A stretch of 40,503 nucleotides of DNA from Bryobacterales bacterium (lineage in GTDB: Bacteria; Acidobacteriota; Terriglobia; Bryobacterales; Bryobacteraceae), in contig PNAJ01000098.1 in assembly GCA_003170295.1 (NCBI GenBank), forward strand, positions 1-40,503, given 5' to 3'. Position numbers and translations under genes: made by a program. Positions 8,061-16,010 of this stretch are shown here, one piece after another. Below the pieces are notes generated by a model, which saw only the letters and a program-made list of their open reading frames with translations, was not told where the DNA came from and ran no database searches. Numbering within the stretch: position 1 is the stretch's first letter; every line of letters begins with the position of its first letter.

Positions 8061-8729
8061 CTATTTGTATCCCAGATGCAGCGCCACGGCGCCGCCGGTC
8101 ATTCGCTCGAATTCGACGCGCGTGAATCCCGCCGCCCTCATCTGCGAGGCCAGATCTTCCGCGCCGGGGAATTTTCGGATCGATTCCGGCAAGTACGAAT
8201 ACGCATCGCGCGACCCCGAGATCGCTCCGCCGACCCACGGCAAAACGCGCGTCGAGAAAAATCCATAAAGCGCGCCAAACACCCGGTTTGTCGGCTGCGA
8301 AAATTCTAAAATCGCCGCGACGCCGCCTGGTTTCAGGACGCGCAGCAACTCCTCGAAACCCTGATCGTAATTCGCCAGATTGCGAAATCCGAACGCGCAG
8401 GTGATCAAATCAAGCGAGTTGTTCCTCAGCGGCAATGCGAGCGCATCCGCTTCAACAAGAGGCGAGCCCGGACTCTTACGCTGTGCTTCCAACAACATCG
8501 GATGGCAAAAATCGCTGCCGAACGCTCCGCGTTGTTCCAGTGCAAGCAAAACATCGCCCGTCCCGCAGCAGAGATCCAGCACCCTAATCCCCGGCGTCGA
8601 CGAAACCCGTTGCACCATCCGCGCGCGCCAGCGCTTGTCGAGATTGAACGAAAGCAGATGATTCAACAAGTCATAGCGGCCGGCGATGCGTCCGAACATC
8701 CCCTGCACCCACCGAGCTTTATCCTCCAC
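8061..8729 (-). CDS. menG: Demethylmenaquinone methyltransferase (MenG/UbiE family)
   Basis: A 222-residue SAM-dependent methyltransferase that performs the last step of menaquinone synthesis (methylating demethylmenaquinone) or the C-methylation of ubiquinone precursors. The family signatures are all there: VQGMFGRIAGRYDLLNHLLS at the N-terminus, the SAM-binding VLDLCCGTGD (residues 50-59), ADALALP, FGFRNL and the C-terminal SYLPESIRKFP. Length is normal for the family. The start is a GTG at 8729 inside the last codons of aroB (11-base overlap), so translation is probably coupled. Pairing with aroB is logical, because chorismate is the precursor of menaquinone. In this likely host the quinone is probably menaquinone, so menG is preferred over ubiE. 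Confidence 0.93.
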   Translation of the reverse strand: MEDKARWVQGMFGRIAGRYDLLNHLLSFNLDKRWRARMVQRVSSTPGIRVLDLCCGTGDVLLALEQRGAFGSDFCHPMLLEAQRKSPGSPLVEADALALPLRNNSLDLITCAFGFRNLANYDQGFEELLRVLKPGGVAAILEFSQPTNRVFGALYGFFSTRVLPWVGGAISGSRDAYSYLPESIRKFPGAEDLASQMRAAGFTRVEFERMTGGAVALHLGYK

Positions 8730-9780
8730 CCAAAACCGCCTCGATCGATTCGAGCACTTGCGCGTAGTCGACGCCCGAAACCACGGTCACTTCACCGATT
8801 TTTGTCGGCAGCACGAAATGTACGTTGCCCTGAATGGTCTTCTTGTCGCTTACGAGTCGAGCCGCTAAGTTCTTCGCAGAAATACCTTTAAGCGACGGAA
8901 TCGGGCCGTAGTTGACAATGACCCGGTCGATATCGGCAGCGTCTTTCAGATCTGTAACGCGCTCCGCCAAAACGGTCGCCGCGCGCATTCCAAATGCGAC
9001 GGCTTCTCCGTGTAAAAAACGCGAATACTGCGTTTCCGCTTCAAGTGCATGGCCGACGGTGTGGCCGAAATTCAGGATGCGGCGCAGGCCGCCTTCGCGC
9101 TCGTCATTGGATACAACTTCGGCTTTGATGCGCACTGCGTCGGCGATGATCCGGTCGACAATTGCGGGCTCCTGCGCGAGGACGCTTGCGATATCTTCGT
9201 CTAACAAACGAAACAGGTTCGCGTCGCGAATTACGCCGCATTTGATGATTTCGTACAGGCCCGCGCGATACTCGCGATCCGGCAAAGTCTTCAAAACATC
9301 GGGATCGATCAGCACGGCGAGCGGCTGATGAAAGCTGCCCAGCAGATTTTTCCCCGAGACTAAATTCACGCCCGTTTTTCCACCCACCGCCGCGTCTACT
9401 TGCGCGAGCAGCGTGGTCGGAACCTGAATGACGGGGATCCCACGCATGAAAATTGCGGCTAAGAAACCGCCTGTATCGTTGACGATACCGCCTCCAAACG
9501 CTACTACAACGCTCGACCGGTCGGCGCCAGCGGCGAGCATCTGTTCCGCCATCGCCTCTACTTCGGAAATGCGTTTTCGCGATTCGCCGCCGGGGAAAAA
9601 GATCACGTTATGAGGGATTTGCGTAAATGCAGAGCCATGCAGATTCCACACGTCTTTGGTGGTCACCGCAAAAACCTTGCCGCATTTTTGGGGAAGAAAT
9701 TCAGGGATGCGCCGGATCGCGCCGCGCTCGACAATTGCGTCGTAGGTGCGCTGCGGCGTCTGTACGCGGAAACTAGCCAT
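8719..9780 (-). CDS. aroB: 3-dehydroquinate synthase
   Basis: A 353-residue AroB that converts DAHP to 3-dehydroquinate in the shikimate pathway, using NAD and a divalent metal. It carries the NAD-binding glycine motif GGGIVNDTGGFLAA, the MRGIPVIQVPTTLLAQVDA strand, GGKTGVN, and the metal ligands: Glu in LYEIIKCGVI, His in FGHTVGHALE and His in LHGEAVAFGM. The C-terminal SDKKTIQGNVHFVLP is also canonical. The nucleotide loop has N-D-T-G where enterobacterial enzymes have G-D-L-A, which I take as lineage variation. A purine-rich AAGGGA about 9 bases upstream supports the ATG at 9780. It is the first gene of an operon with menG. Confidence 0.96.
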   Translation of the reverse strand: MASFRVQTPQRTYDAIVERGAIRRIPEFLPQKCGKVFAVTTKDVWNLHGSAFTQIPHNVIFFPGGESRKRISEVEAMAEQMLAAGADRSSVVVAFGGGIVNDTGGFLAAIFMRGIPVIQVPTTLLAQVDAAVGGKTGVNLVSGKNLLGSFHQPLAVLIDPDVLKTLPDREYRAGLYEIIKCGVIRDANLFRLLDEDIASVLAQEPAIVDRIIADAVRIKAEVVSNDEREGGLRRILNFGHTVGHALEAETQYSRFLHGEAVAFGMRAATVLAERVTDLKDAADIDRVIVNYGPIPSLKGISAKNLAARLVSDKKTIQGNVHFVLPTKIGEVTVVSGVDYAQVLESIEAVLGGG

Positions 9781-9835
9781 ACGTTATTGTCCCTTATTTG
9801 ACCTTAATTGCTTGTTTTGGAGCCCTCACGAAGCC

Positions 9836-10426
9836 TTAATCGACCATAATTTTCGCTTCCAGAGCCGTTTCCACCTGCGGCCATTCCGACGCGATTACGC
9901 TGAAGTACACCGAGTGGCGGATGCGTCCGCTCCAGGTGACCATGTGATTGCGGAGAATTCCTTCTTCTTTCGCGCCGAGGCGCAGGATGGCGTTGCGCGA
10001 TTGGGTGTTGAGCGAATCGGTTTTCCATTCGACGCGATTGCAGCCGAGCGTTTCGAAGGCGTAACGCATCATCAAGTATTTTGCTTCGGTGTTGACGGCG
10101 GTGCGCTGCCACGGCTTCGCGATCCACGTGCTTCCGATCTCGAGGCGTTTGTTGGGCGCGTCGATATTCATGTACCTTGTTGCGCCGACGACTTTCGCCG
10201 ACGCGCGATGGATGGTTGCGAAGGGGATTGAGGTTCCTTTTTCCTGGTCGGAGAGCTGCGCCCGGATGACTTGCATCATTTGATCGGGGTTGAGGACTTG
10301 GATGGTATTCCACTTCCACAACTCGGGATCGAGGCCGACGGCGCAGAGCTCTTCGTGATGCGATTCGGAGAGAGGCTCCAGGCGGACGTGGGAGCCTTCG
10401 AGAGCGATGGGATTAATGCCGGTCAT
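9836..10426 (-). CDS. GNAT-family N-acetyltransferase (RimJ/RimL type)
   Basis: A 196-residue acetyltransferase of the Acetyltransf_3 group (RimJ/RimL-like), which transfers acetyl from acetyl-CoA to an amine such as a protein N-terminus or a small molecule. Visible landmarks are VRLEPLSESHHEELC at the start, a central strand VVGATRYMNID, an IGSTWIAKPWQRTAVNTEAK acetyl-CoA-binding region, and CNRVEWKTDSLNTQSRNAIL followed by LGAKEEG, which is the classic end of this group. The ATG at 10426 is inside the last codons of the upstream frameshifted gene, implying translational coupling. Its substrate cannot be told. Confidence 0.88.
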   Translation of the reverse strand: MTGINPIALEGSHVRLEPLSESHHEELCAVGLDPELWKWNTIQVLNPDQMMQVIRAQLSDQEKGTSIPFATIHRASAKVVGATRYMNIDAPNKRLEIGSTWIAKPWQRTAVNTEAKYLMMRYAFETLGCNRVEWKTDSLNTQSRNAILRLGAKEEGILRNHMVTWSGRIRHSVYFSVIASEWPQVETALEAKIMVD

Positions 10427-10705
10427 TGAAGGGATTCTCTCTAAGAATCTTTGCATGTTCCTGGGAGCGTCGCGCGGCCCATTGCGGAGAGTCCTCGATC
10501 CGATGGTCGACGGCATAAATGGAGGCTGGCGATGAGGTGATGGACTCGAACACGTGGTAAAGCAACTCGTCCAGTTGCGGCGTGGTGATGTGCGATACCT
10601 CGTTCCCGCGCTCCATAGGACGGCAGTAAATTGCCGGGACACGCCGACGAGTGCGGCTCGGCGTTCTATTTCGGTTCTGATTTCGGCGAGAGTCGCGGGG
10701 TCCAT
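10413..10705 (-). pseudogene. Small hypothetical gene interrupted by a frameshift
   Basis: Two minus-strand frames look like halves of one roughly 97-residue protein. An ATG at 10705 opens a helical stretch (MDPATLAEIRTEIERRAALV). About 25 codons on, its coding character stops. A second frame, shifted by -1, carries on in the same style: PAIYCRPMERGNEVSHITTP, a segment rich in Leu, Asp and Glu, and a C-terminus HAKILRENPFNDRH ending at 10413. The switch falls near 10640 around GTCGGCGTGTCCCGGC. Alternatively the second half is a real 67-residue gene starting at the ATG at 10616. The 14-base overlap with the GNAT gene suggests that the original gene was its operon partner. I do not recognise the family. 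A sequencing error would explain the break equally well. Confidence 0.55.
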
Positions 10706-10808
10706 CTATTTTTGAGCGTAGCATTGGAGGCGGCGACACTCTCGAAAACACCCGCCTTTGTTCGCCATTTGTCCGCATGCTTACGCATGGCGGTTCAGCG
10801 GCGGGGCA

Positions 10809-10851
10809 AGCCGCCTGAAGGCGGCTGCAGCCTGGATTGGCCGCCCTACAA
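10809..10851 (+). repeat. Dispersed GC-rich hairpin repeat, copy 1
   Basis: AGCCGCCTGAAGGCGGCT forms a hairpin (stem AGCCGCC/GGCGGCT with a short TGAA loop), followed by a less symmetric tail with ATTGGCCGCCCTACAA. The same arrangement recurs at 23346-23390. It lies between a small broken gene and the 3' end of the adenylation/thioesterase fragment gene. Confidence 0.75.
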
Positions 10852-10882
10852 GCGCCGCAAGCGCGATGGTGATGGAGCGCTC

Positions 10883-11950
10883 CTAGGTTTCGAGGCGGGG
10901 AGCGGCGCCGGTGGGCACTTGGCTCAGTTCGGCGGCTAGGATCTCCGCGACGTTTTGCATCTCTCCGGAGGCTTCGTAGGACACCAGGCCGTGGGGGGCG
11001 ATGTGGCGCCATTGGAAGGGGCCCGATTGCCCACCTTGGCGGATGTGCAGTATTTTTCCGTACCAGGGTTGCGGACGATACTGGCGCAGGGCCTGCGCCA
11101 TAAAGTCGCGGGGCGGCGTATATTTTTCCCGCACGAAACCTAGAGCGGAAAGGATGCGAGTCGCCTTGGACACCACTCGCGGGCGGAACAGGTCTGCGGC
11201 GTCGAGCATGGCGACAAACGCGATGCTCGCGCCGTCTTCTTCGAGCAAGCGCGCCATTTCGAGCGCGACCAAACCCTCGGCTCGCCAACCCGCCAGGGCG
11301 TAGGGGCCTTCCGGGCGGCAACGGCGCAACATGCGGACGCATTCGGCGGCGACATGCTCGATCGAGTGGGGCGGCGGCAGATGCTCCAGGCTGGGTGGGG
11401 TGATACCAACGACGGGATAGTGCGAATCCAAACGATGCGCCAAGCGGCGGTAGGCGAGGCCGGGCGCGATCAGCACGAGCGGCACGCCGCGATCGCGGGT
11501 TTGCGAGACGGGCGGCGCATCTGCCTGGTCGAGAGGTATTGCGGCTTCGAGCGTAAAGACGCCGGCTTCAAAATGCCGCAGAACGTTGGCTACGGAAATC
11601 CCCAGGCTGGAGGCGGCTTGTCTCGCGGGGTGGTCGCCTGGATGCATTAACAACAATTTAGGGTCGATTTCGAGGAGTAGGGATTGATATTCCACGAGCG
11701 AGGCGCCGGGATCGAGCGGCGTAAAACTCGCATCGGAGAAAGCCGCCAGGGCCAGCCGGGCGGTGGCCGCATCCGGACCGTCGGGGAGTACGCTCGCGAC
11801 ACGATCGCCGCGGCAGATCCCCAACCGTTTCAGCCGTTTCACGGTCACGCGGAGGTGCTCCTGGAGGCGCGAGGGACTGAGGTCACCGCGCTCGCGAGCG
11901 GTAATCGACGGACCCGGAACGACATCTTCAACTGTGGAAATCCGGGACAA
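10883..11950 (-). CDS. Adenylation-domain fragment fused to a thioesterase-like domain lacking its Ser
   Basis: A 355-residue protein. Residues 30-105 match the start of an AMP-binding (adenylation) domain: GICRGDRVASVLPDGPD, then AAFSDASFTPLDP. The domain stops after about 130 residues, so the ATP-binding core and acyl-transfer motifs are absent. From about residue 156 a thioesterase-like alpha/beta hydrolase domain follows (VPLVLIAPGLAYRRLA, the helix EHVAAECVRMLRR, YALAGW). In active relatives the elbow is GWSxGG; here it is GWRAEG (221-226), with Arg223 at the position of the nucleophile. Asp250 (MLDAAD) may be the old acid. I infer a pseudo-enzyme, perhaps a scaffold or binding protein derived from a peptide synthetase. 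The start is the TTG at 11950, chosen because a strong GGAGGAAGG ends nine bases upstream. Confidence 0.75.
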   Translation of the reverse strand: MSRISTVEDVVPGPSITARERGDLSPSRLQEHLRVTVKRLKRLGICRGDRVASVLPDGPDAATARLALAAFSDASFTPLDPGASLVEYQSLLLEIDPKLLLMHPGDHPARQAASSLGISVANVLRHFEAGVFTLEAAIPLDQADAPPVSQTRDRGVPLVLIAPGLAYRRLAHRLDSHYPVVGITPPSLEHLPPPHSIEHVAAECVRMLRRCRPEGPYALAGWRAEGLVALEMARLLEEDGASIAFVAMLDAADLFRPRVVSKATRILSALGFVREKYTPPRDFMAQALRQYRPQPWYGKILHIRQGGQSGPFQWRHIAPHGLVSYEASGEMQNVAEILAAELSQVPTGAAPRLET

Positions 11951-11959
11951 AAGACAAAC

Positions 11960-11968
11960 CCTTCCTCC
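11960..11968 (-). promoter_or_regulatory. Strong ribosome binding site GGAGGAAGG before a TTG start
   Basis: Reads GGAGGAAGG on the minus strand, nine bases before the TTG at 11950. It sets the start of the adenylation/thioesterase-fragment gene at this rare codon rather than at a TTG eleven codons upstream. Confidence 0.7.
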
Positions 11969-12037
11969 AATAAGGAACCCCAACCCAGCAGAAAGTTTCT
12001 TAAATTATTATTTTAATTTTGGCGCCTTGCGCTGCTC

Positions 12038-12161
12038 GTAAGATGTCCCGGCGATATCGGTACCGACGCAGTCGCTGAATTCCCGCTTTCACGGGACGGG
12101 GTTATAACCACTGGCGTGAGCCAGGGGATTCGTCGCTAACGAACTCACCGGGACATCTTAC
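12038..12161. mobile_element. MITE-like element, 124 bp with perfect 14-bp terminal inverted repeats
   Basis: The ends are GTAAGATGTCCCGG (12038-12051) and its exact complement CCGGGACATCTTAC (12148-12161). The similarity continues inward to about 33 bases with some mismatches (shared GA, TCG, TA and CGACG blocks), so these are long imperfect terminal repeats of a short element without coding capacity. This is the structure of a miniature inverted-repeat element or a solo remnant of an insertion sequence. No target-site duplication is obvious. It lies between the adenylation-fragment gene and the 3' end of the ABC operon. Confidence 0.7.
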
Positions 12162-12180
12162 TAGTGGCAGCAGCGGGATT

Positions 12181-12299
12181 GTTAGCATGTCCCCTCCTTT
12201 ACAGTCGGGGTTCGGTGTCCAAATGATCGCGCGTATCAGCAGTTGGATCGCCCTCAGCATTGACACCGAACCCTGACCGTCAAGGGAGGGGATAGTAAC
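12181..12299. repeat. Second inverted-repeat element, about 40-bp arms around a 40-bp centre
   Basis: The left arm (12181-12220) begins GTTAGCATGTCCCCTCC and ends GGTTCGGTGTCC. The right arm (12261-12299) is its imperfect complement, from GACACCGAACCCTGACCGTC to GGGAGGGGATAGTAAC. The arms match at roughly four of five positions over 39-40 bases, with a small gap. It has no coding capacity and sits 20 bases from the 124-bp MITE-like element and 20 bases past the ABC operon stop. It may be a second, unrelated miniature element, and could also act as a terminator for the ABC operon. Confidence 0.7.
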
Positions 12300-12319
12300 G
12301 ATTGCCGTGCGAAAGGTCA

Positions 12320-14137
12320 CTAGCGATAGGCCGCGGCCTGAATGCCGTACAGCTCGGCATACTGTCCGCCCTTCGCCATGAGCTCTTCGTGGGTGCCGGC
12401 CTCCACGACTCGCGCGCCGTCGAGCACCACGATCAGCTCGGCCATGCGTACCGTGCTGAACCGGTGCGACACGAGGATCGTTATGCGGCCATCGGTTGCG
12501 TTGTCCTGTTTGCCACCTCGCGCCACGGCCGCGTACCGCTCGAACAACGCGTGCTCGGTTTCCGCGTCGAGCGCCGCCGTTGGTTCGTCCAGCACCAGCA
12601 GGAGCGGGCGATCGCGCATGAATCCGCGTGCGAGCGCGAGCTTCTGCCATTGCCCGAAACTCACCTCGACTCCCTGGGGCCATGTCGTACCAAGCTGGGT
12701 TTCGAGCCCGGACGCCAGGCGCTCCACGACATCGCCCGCTCCCGCTCGCTCGACTGCGGCGAGTACCGCGGGCTGGTCGTCGAGCCGGGGCACATCGCCC
12801 ACGCTCACGCTCTGACGCGCTCGAAACTCGAAGCGGAAGAAATCCTGGAATGCACCCGCGATTCGCAATCTCCATTCGCCAGCGCGAATCCGTGCAAGAT
12901 CGACGCCATCGATGAGAATGCGGCCCTGGTCGGGCTGATACAACCGGCAGAGCAGCTTTACGAGAGTGCTTTTGCCAGCCCCATTCTCGCCGACGATCGC
13001 GACTACCGCCCCGGGTTTCAGCTCTAAATTCACGTCGTCCAGCACACGCCGCGCGGTGCCCGGATAGGTAAACGAGACGTGCTCGAAGCGGATGCCGTCC
13101 TTCAGGCGCTCCGGTGCGGGAGCATCGGCATGTTCCACCAGCGATGCAGCGTAATCTTCCAACCAGGCCATGCGCCGCGAACCGTCCAGCCAGAAGCCGC
13201 GCAGGAATCCGATCTCCCCGACCGTCGCCCCGATGTAAGCGGATAGTCGCGCGCCCGCGGCCAACACCAGCAACACATTTCCCGGCGATGCTTTGAGCAC
13301 CGAGGAGACGAAAACCACCGCGCCGACATATCCCGCGCCGAATATGGCCCAGGCCAGTGTGTGCCACAATGCGGTCCCCCAACGGGCCGCGGCCACCGGA
13401 CGATACCAGCGCTCCCACGCTTCGCGTCGCTGTCTCACCAATTGATCGCCGATCCCGGTGACGCGCACTTCCTTCCCCGCCGGAGCCGTCGTAGCAGTGT
13501 TGAACAGGTGCGCCGCCAGACGGATCGCGGGTACGGCCCGCTCCTGGACCTCCCGCTCCACTCCGGGGCGCCAGGTGGAAGTGAATACGGTCGGCAGCGC
13601 GAAAACGACTAGCAGCGCCAGCACCGGGTGAATGGACATGAGCAGAACCACCGTGACTCCCAACCGCAATATCCATCCGCAGGTGGAGAATAACGAGATG
13701 TACATGTGGTCCAGCACGAACACCTGATCGCGCAGCATCGCCAGCCGGTCCACAAACTCCGGGCGCTCGTGATGAGCGATCGTCGAGACCGAAGCCTGCA
13801 GCCCTGCGACGTGGGATTCGAGCGCCACCGCCACGCGGTCGCGAAACCGCCGCTGGGCGCGGTCGCTGGTGACCTTCAGAAACCAGGTTGCCACCGCGGA
13901 GACCGCCAGTCCGGCGCCGGCTGCCATTACCAAGTTGCGTTGGTGACGTTCGACGCCATCGACCAGTAATTTCATCCACAGGGCGAGCAGAGCATCCGGC
14001 AGCGCCGCAAGCAAGGATAGCCCGAAGGATACCGGCAGCAGCCGCGGCTCGGCATAATATGCCCGCTTGAGCGCACGCCACATCGAGGAGAAGGCTGGCG
14101 GCAGATCGTCCCTGCGCGGATCCTTACGCCGGGGCAT
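12320..14137 (-). CDS. ABC exporter half-transporter, second subunit of a pair
   Basis: A 605-residue fused membrane-ATPase half-transporter. Six membrane spans are expected in residues 1-330, and the nucleotide-binding domain covers about 350-600. The latter has Walker A GENGAGKST, the Q-loop in GAFQDFF, Walker B LLLVLDEPTAALD and the switch His in SHRFSTVR. The signature motif is degenerate (VSFGQWQ where the partner has LSGGQWQ), so one of the two ATP sites of the dimer may be weak, as in many heterodimeric exporters. The ATG at 14137 lies inside the last codons of the partner gene (14-base overlap) and has an AAGGAG-like site upstream. The substrate is unknown. The adenylation/thioesterase fragment downstream hints at a decayed peptide or natural-product locus, but that is only context. 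Confidence 0.9.
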   Translation of the reverse strand: MPRRKDPRRDDLPPAFSSMWRALKRAYYAEPRLLPVSFGLSLLAALPDALLALWMKLLVDGVERHQRNLVMAAGAGLAVSAVATWFLKVTSDRAQRRFRDRVAVALESHVAGLQASVSTIAHHERPEFVDRLAMLRDQVFVLDHMYISLFSTCGWILRLGVTVVLLMSIHPVLALLVVFALPTVFTSTWRPGVEREVQERAVPAIRLAAHLFNTATTAPAGKEVRVTGIGDQLVRQRREAWERWYRPVAAARWGTALWHTLAWAIFGAGYVGAVVFVSSVLKASPGNVLLVLAAGARLSAYIGATVGEIGFLRGFWLDGSRRMAWLEDYAASLVEHADAPAPERLKDGIRFEHVSFTYPGTARRVLDDVNLELKPGAVVAIVGENGAGKSTLVKLLCRLYQPDQGRILIDGVDLARIRAGEWRLRIAGAFQDFFRFEFRARQSVSVGDVPRLDDQPAVLAAVERAGAGDVVERLASGLETQLGTTWPQGVEVSFGQWQKLALARGFMRDRPLLLVLDEPTAALDAETEHALFERYAAVARGGKQDNATDGRITILVSHRFSTVRMAELIVVLDGARVVEAGTHEELMAKGGQYAELYGIQAAAYR

Positions 14138-15929
14138 CGAGTGGCACTCCTTCCTGGCCCGCTTCGGGTTCAAAGCGAGACGCCTGCAGTTCAAACATCG
14201 TGCGATAGCGGCCCCCGCGAGCCATTAGCTCCTCGTGCGTGCCGAGCTCGATGACGCGGCCATGTTCGAGAACGCAAATCCGGTCCGCGTGACGAACGGT
14301 CGAAAACCGGTGTGAGATCAGGATCGTCGTGGCGCGCCTGGTGGCGGTAAGGATGCGCTCGAAGATTTCCGCTTCGCCCCGCACGTCGAGTTGCGCAGTG
14401 GGTTCATCGAGCAGCACCAGTCCGGCGCCCATTTTCACGGCGCACAACGCCCGCGCCAATGCGATACGCTGCCATTGCCCGCCCGATAGATCGGTGCCGC
14501 CCTCGTAGCCCCGGGCGAGCACCGTGTCGAGACTCGCCAAATGCCCGGCCCCGGCCTCGGCGAGAGCAGCTTCGATCACGCCATCGGGTGCGCCCGCGGG
14601 AGCAACATTGTCGCGCAAAGGCATCTCGAATCGAACAAAATCCTGAAAAACGGCCGTTACACGTCCACGCCAGGCATCCACGTCGATCTCGCGCAAATCG
14701 ACGCCGTCGATCTCGATCGCACCTGCCTGCGGGTCGTATAATCGGCACAACAATTTCGCCAGCGTCGTTTTGCCTGCGCCGTTCTGGCCGACGATCGCCA
14801 GAGAGGAACCGGCGGGAATGGTCAGATCGAAGCCGTCGAGCACCGGTGTTCCCGCACCCGCGGGGTAAGCGAAGGTCAGGTTGCGGAACCGGATCTCACG
14901 CGCAGGCATTCCCTGCGCCGTACGAGTTCCTAGAGACAGTGCTCCCTTAGGACCCATCGCTTCTCGCAGCCGGAGCACCGCGGCGACTGGCGCGGCCGCG
15001 CCGTCGAGGGCCCAAGACAATCCTCCAAATGCGATCATGCTGGTGCCGATCGCGGCGCTCACGAAGGTGACGGCCATACCCAACGCCAAATGCCCATCGG
15101 CGGCGTCTCGCGCAATCGCCCAGAAAACCAAAAGATTGGCGGACAGCACCAGCAACAAACTCCACAATACCGGCCGTTCGCGCAATCGGGTCGCCTTCCA
15201 TTGCAAATCGAGCAGCTGCCGGCGCCGCGACGCGAATCGTTCGACAGTCCACGCCGCAAGGCCGAATAGCCGCAGCTCCTTAGCGGCCGGCGGCTGGACG
15301 GCCAATCGATAGGCATAATCCGCGTGCCGCTGCGCATCACGAACCTCATCGGTATTGCGATCCCGCCAAATCGCACTCTCGCGCAGCAACCAGTGCGTGC
15401 CGAACCAGGCCCCCACAAGGAGCAGAGGCGCCCACCAGGCATAGGCCCCAAGCACGACCGCCGACGCCAGCCCACCCACTAATTCCACCAACCCGGAGGC
15501 AATGAAGTCCATCGAGATCGCGAGCGGCGGTCCGCTGATGCCAAGGTCGAAATCGCGCGCCATGGTGAGATCCGTCGTCAGTCGCGGGTCCTCGAGGTGC
15601 CCCATCCCCGGTGGCGAAACGCAAGCAGTTGCCAGTTCGTCGTTGAGCCATGCGGCCGTCCGGCTACCGAGATTCGCGCCCAGTGCCTGGTGGAGCGGCG
15701 ATAACATCTGGAGCAGCACGAACACGGCGCCTGCCACTCCGAGGGGCGCAGCGAGGGATTCGCCGCGCTGGACGGCGCCGACCAGCACGCCCATAGCAAT
15801 GGCGAACACCGCCGGAAGCACTCCGCGCAGCAGCAACGCGAGCCACCAGGCAAATGCGAGTGGACGGTCGGCCTTCGGGAGAACGCTGAAGAACTTCCAC
15901 TCGTTGCGCGCTGCGAGACGCAGGATCAT
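14124..15929 (-). CDS. ABC exporter half-transporter, first subunit of a pair
   Basis: A 601-residue half-transporter of the exporter class, with membrane spans in about residues 25-330 and an ATPase domain from about 355. Walker A is GQNGAGKTT, the Q-loop lies in AVFQDFVRFE, the signature is the canonical LSGGQWQRIALARA, Walker B is GLVLLDEPTAQLD, and the H-loop is SHRFSTVRHAD. All ATPase motifs are intact. Together with the overlapping downstream gene (signature VSFGQWQ) it should form a heterodimer with one consensus and one degenerate ATP site. The FVRFE and W after LSGGQ are typical of the subgroup of exporters with GGQWQ signatures. It is divergent from the GH116 gene, with 81 bases between the two starts. 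Confidence 0.92.
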   Translation of the reverse strand: MILRLAARNEWKFFSVLPKADRPLAFAWWLALLLRGVLPAVFAIAMGVLVGAVQRGESLAAPLGVAGAVFVLLQMLSPLHQALGANLGSRTAAWLNDELATACVSPPGMGHLEDPRLTTDLTMARDFDLGISGPPLAISMDFIASGLVELVGGLASAVVLGAYAWWAPLLLVGAWFGTHWLLRESAIWRDRNTDEVRDAQRHADYAYRLAVQPPAAKELRLFGLAAWTVERFASRRRQLLDLQWKATRLRERPVLWSLLLVLSANLLVFWAIARDAADGHLALGMAVTFVSAAIGTSMIAFGGLSWALDGAAAPVAAVLRLREAMGPKGALSLGTRTAQGMPAREIRFRNLTFAYPAGAGTPVLDGFDLTIPAGSSLAIVGQNGAGKTTLAKLLCRLYDPQAGAIEIDGVDLREIDVDAWRGRVTAVFQDFVRFEMPLRDNVAPAGAPDGVIEAALAEAGAGHLASLDTVLARGYEGGTDLSGGQWQRIALARALCAVKMGAGLVLLDEPTAQLDVRGEAEIFERILTATRRATTILISHRFSTVRHADRICVLEHGRVIELGTHEELMARGGRYRTMFELQASRFEPEAGQEGVPLDAPA

Positions 15930-16010
15930 GGCTTACCCCCTGGGACGCGGAAGCTCATTTGATAATGCTACACTCGCGGGACGCGGGGTGATGGAGATAC
16001 TCTATACCTG

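Noticed and set aside
8719..8729. Overlap of aroB and menG considered as a frameshift fusion
   Set aside because: Both proteins are full length with normal termini; the overlap is an ordinary coupled stop and GTG start.
12102..14081. 659-codon minus-strand frame overlapping the ABC gene in another frame
   Set aside because: Gly/Arg/Ala-rich without domain motifs; it also runs across the inverted-repeat elements. The overlapping frame carries all ABC motifs.
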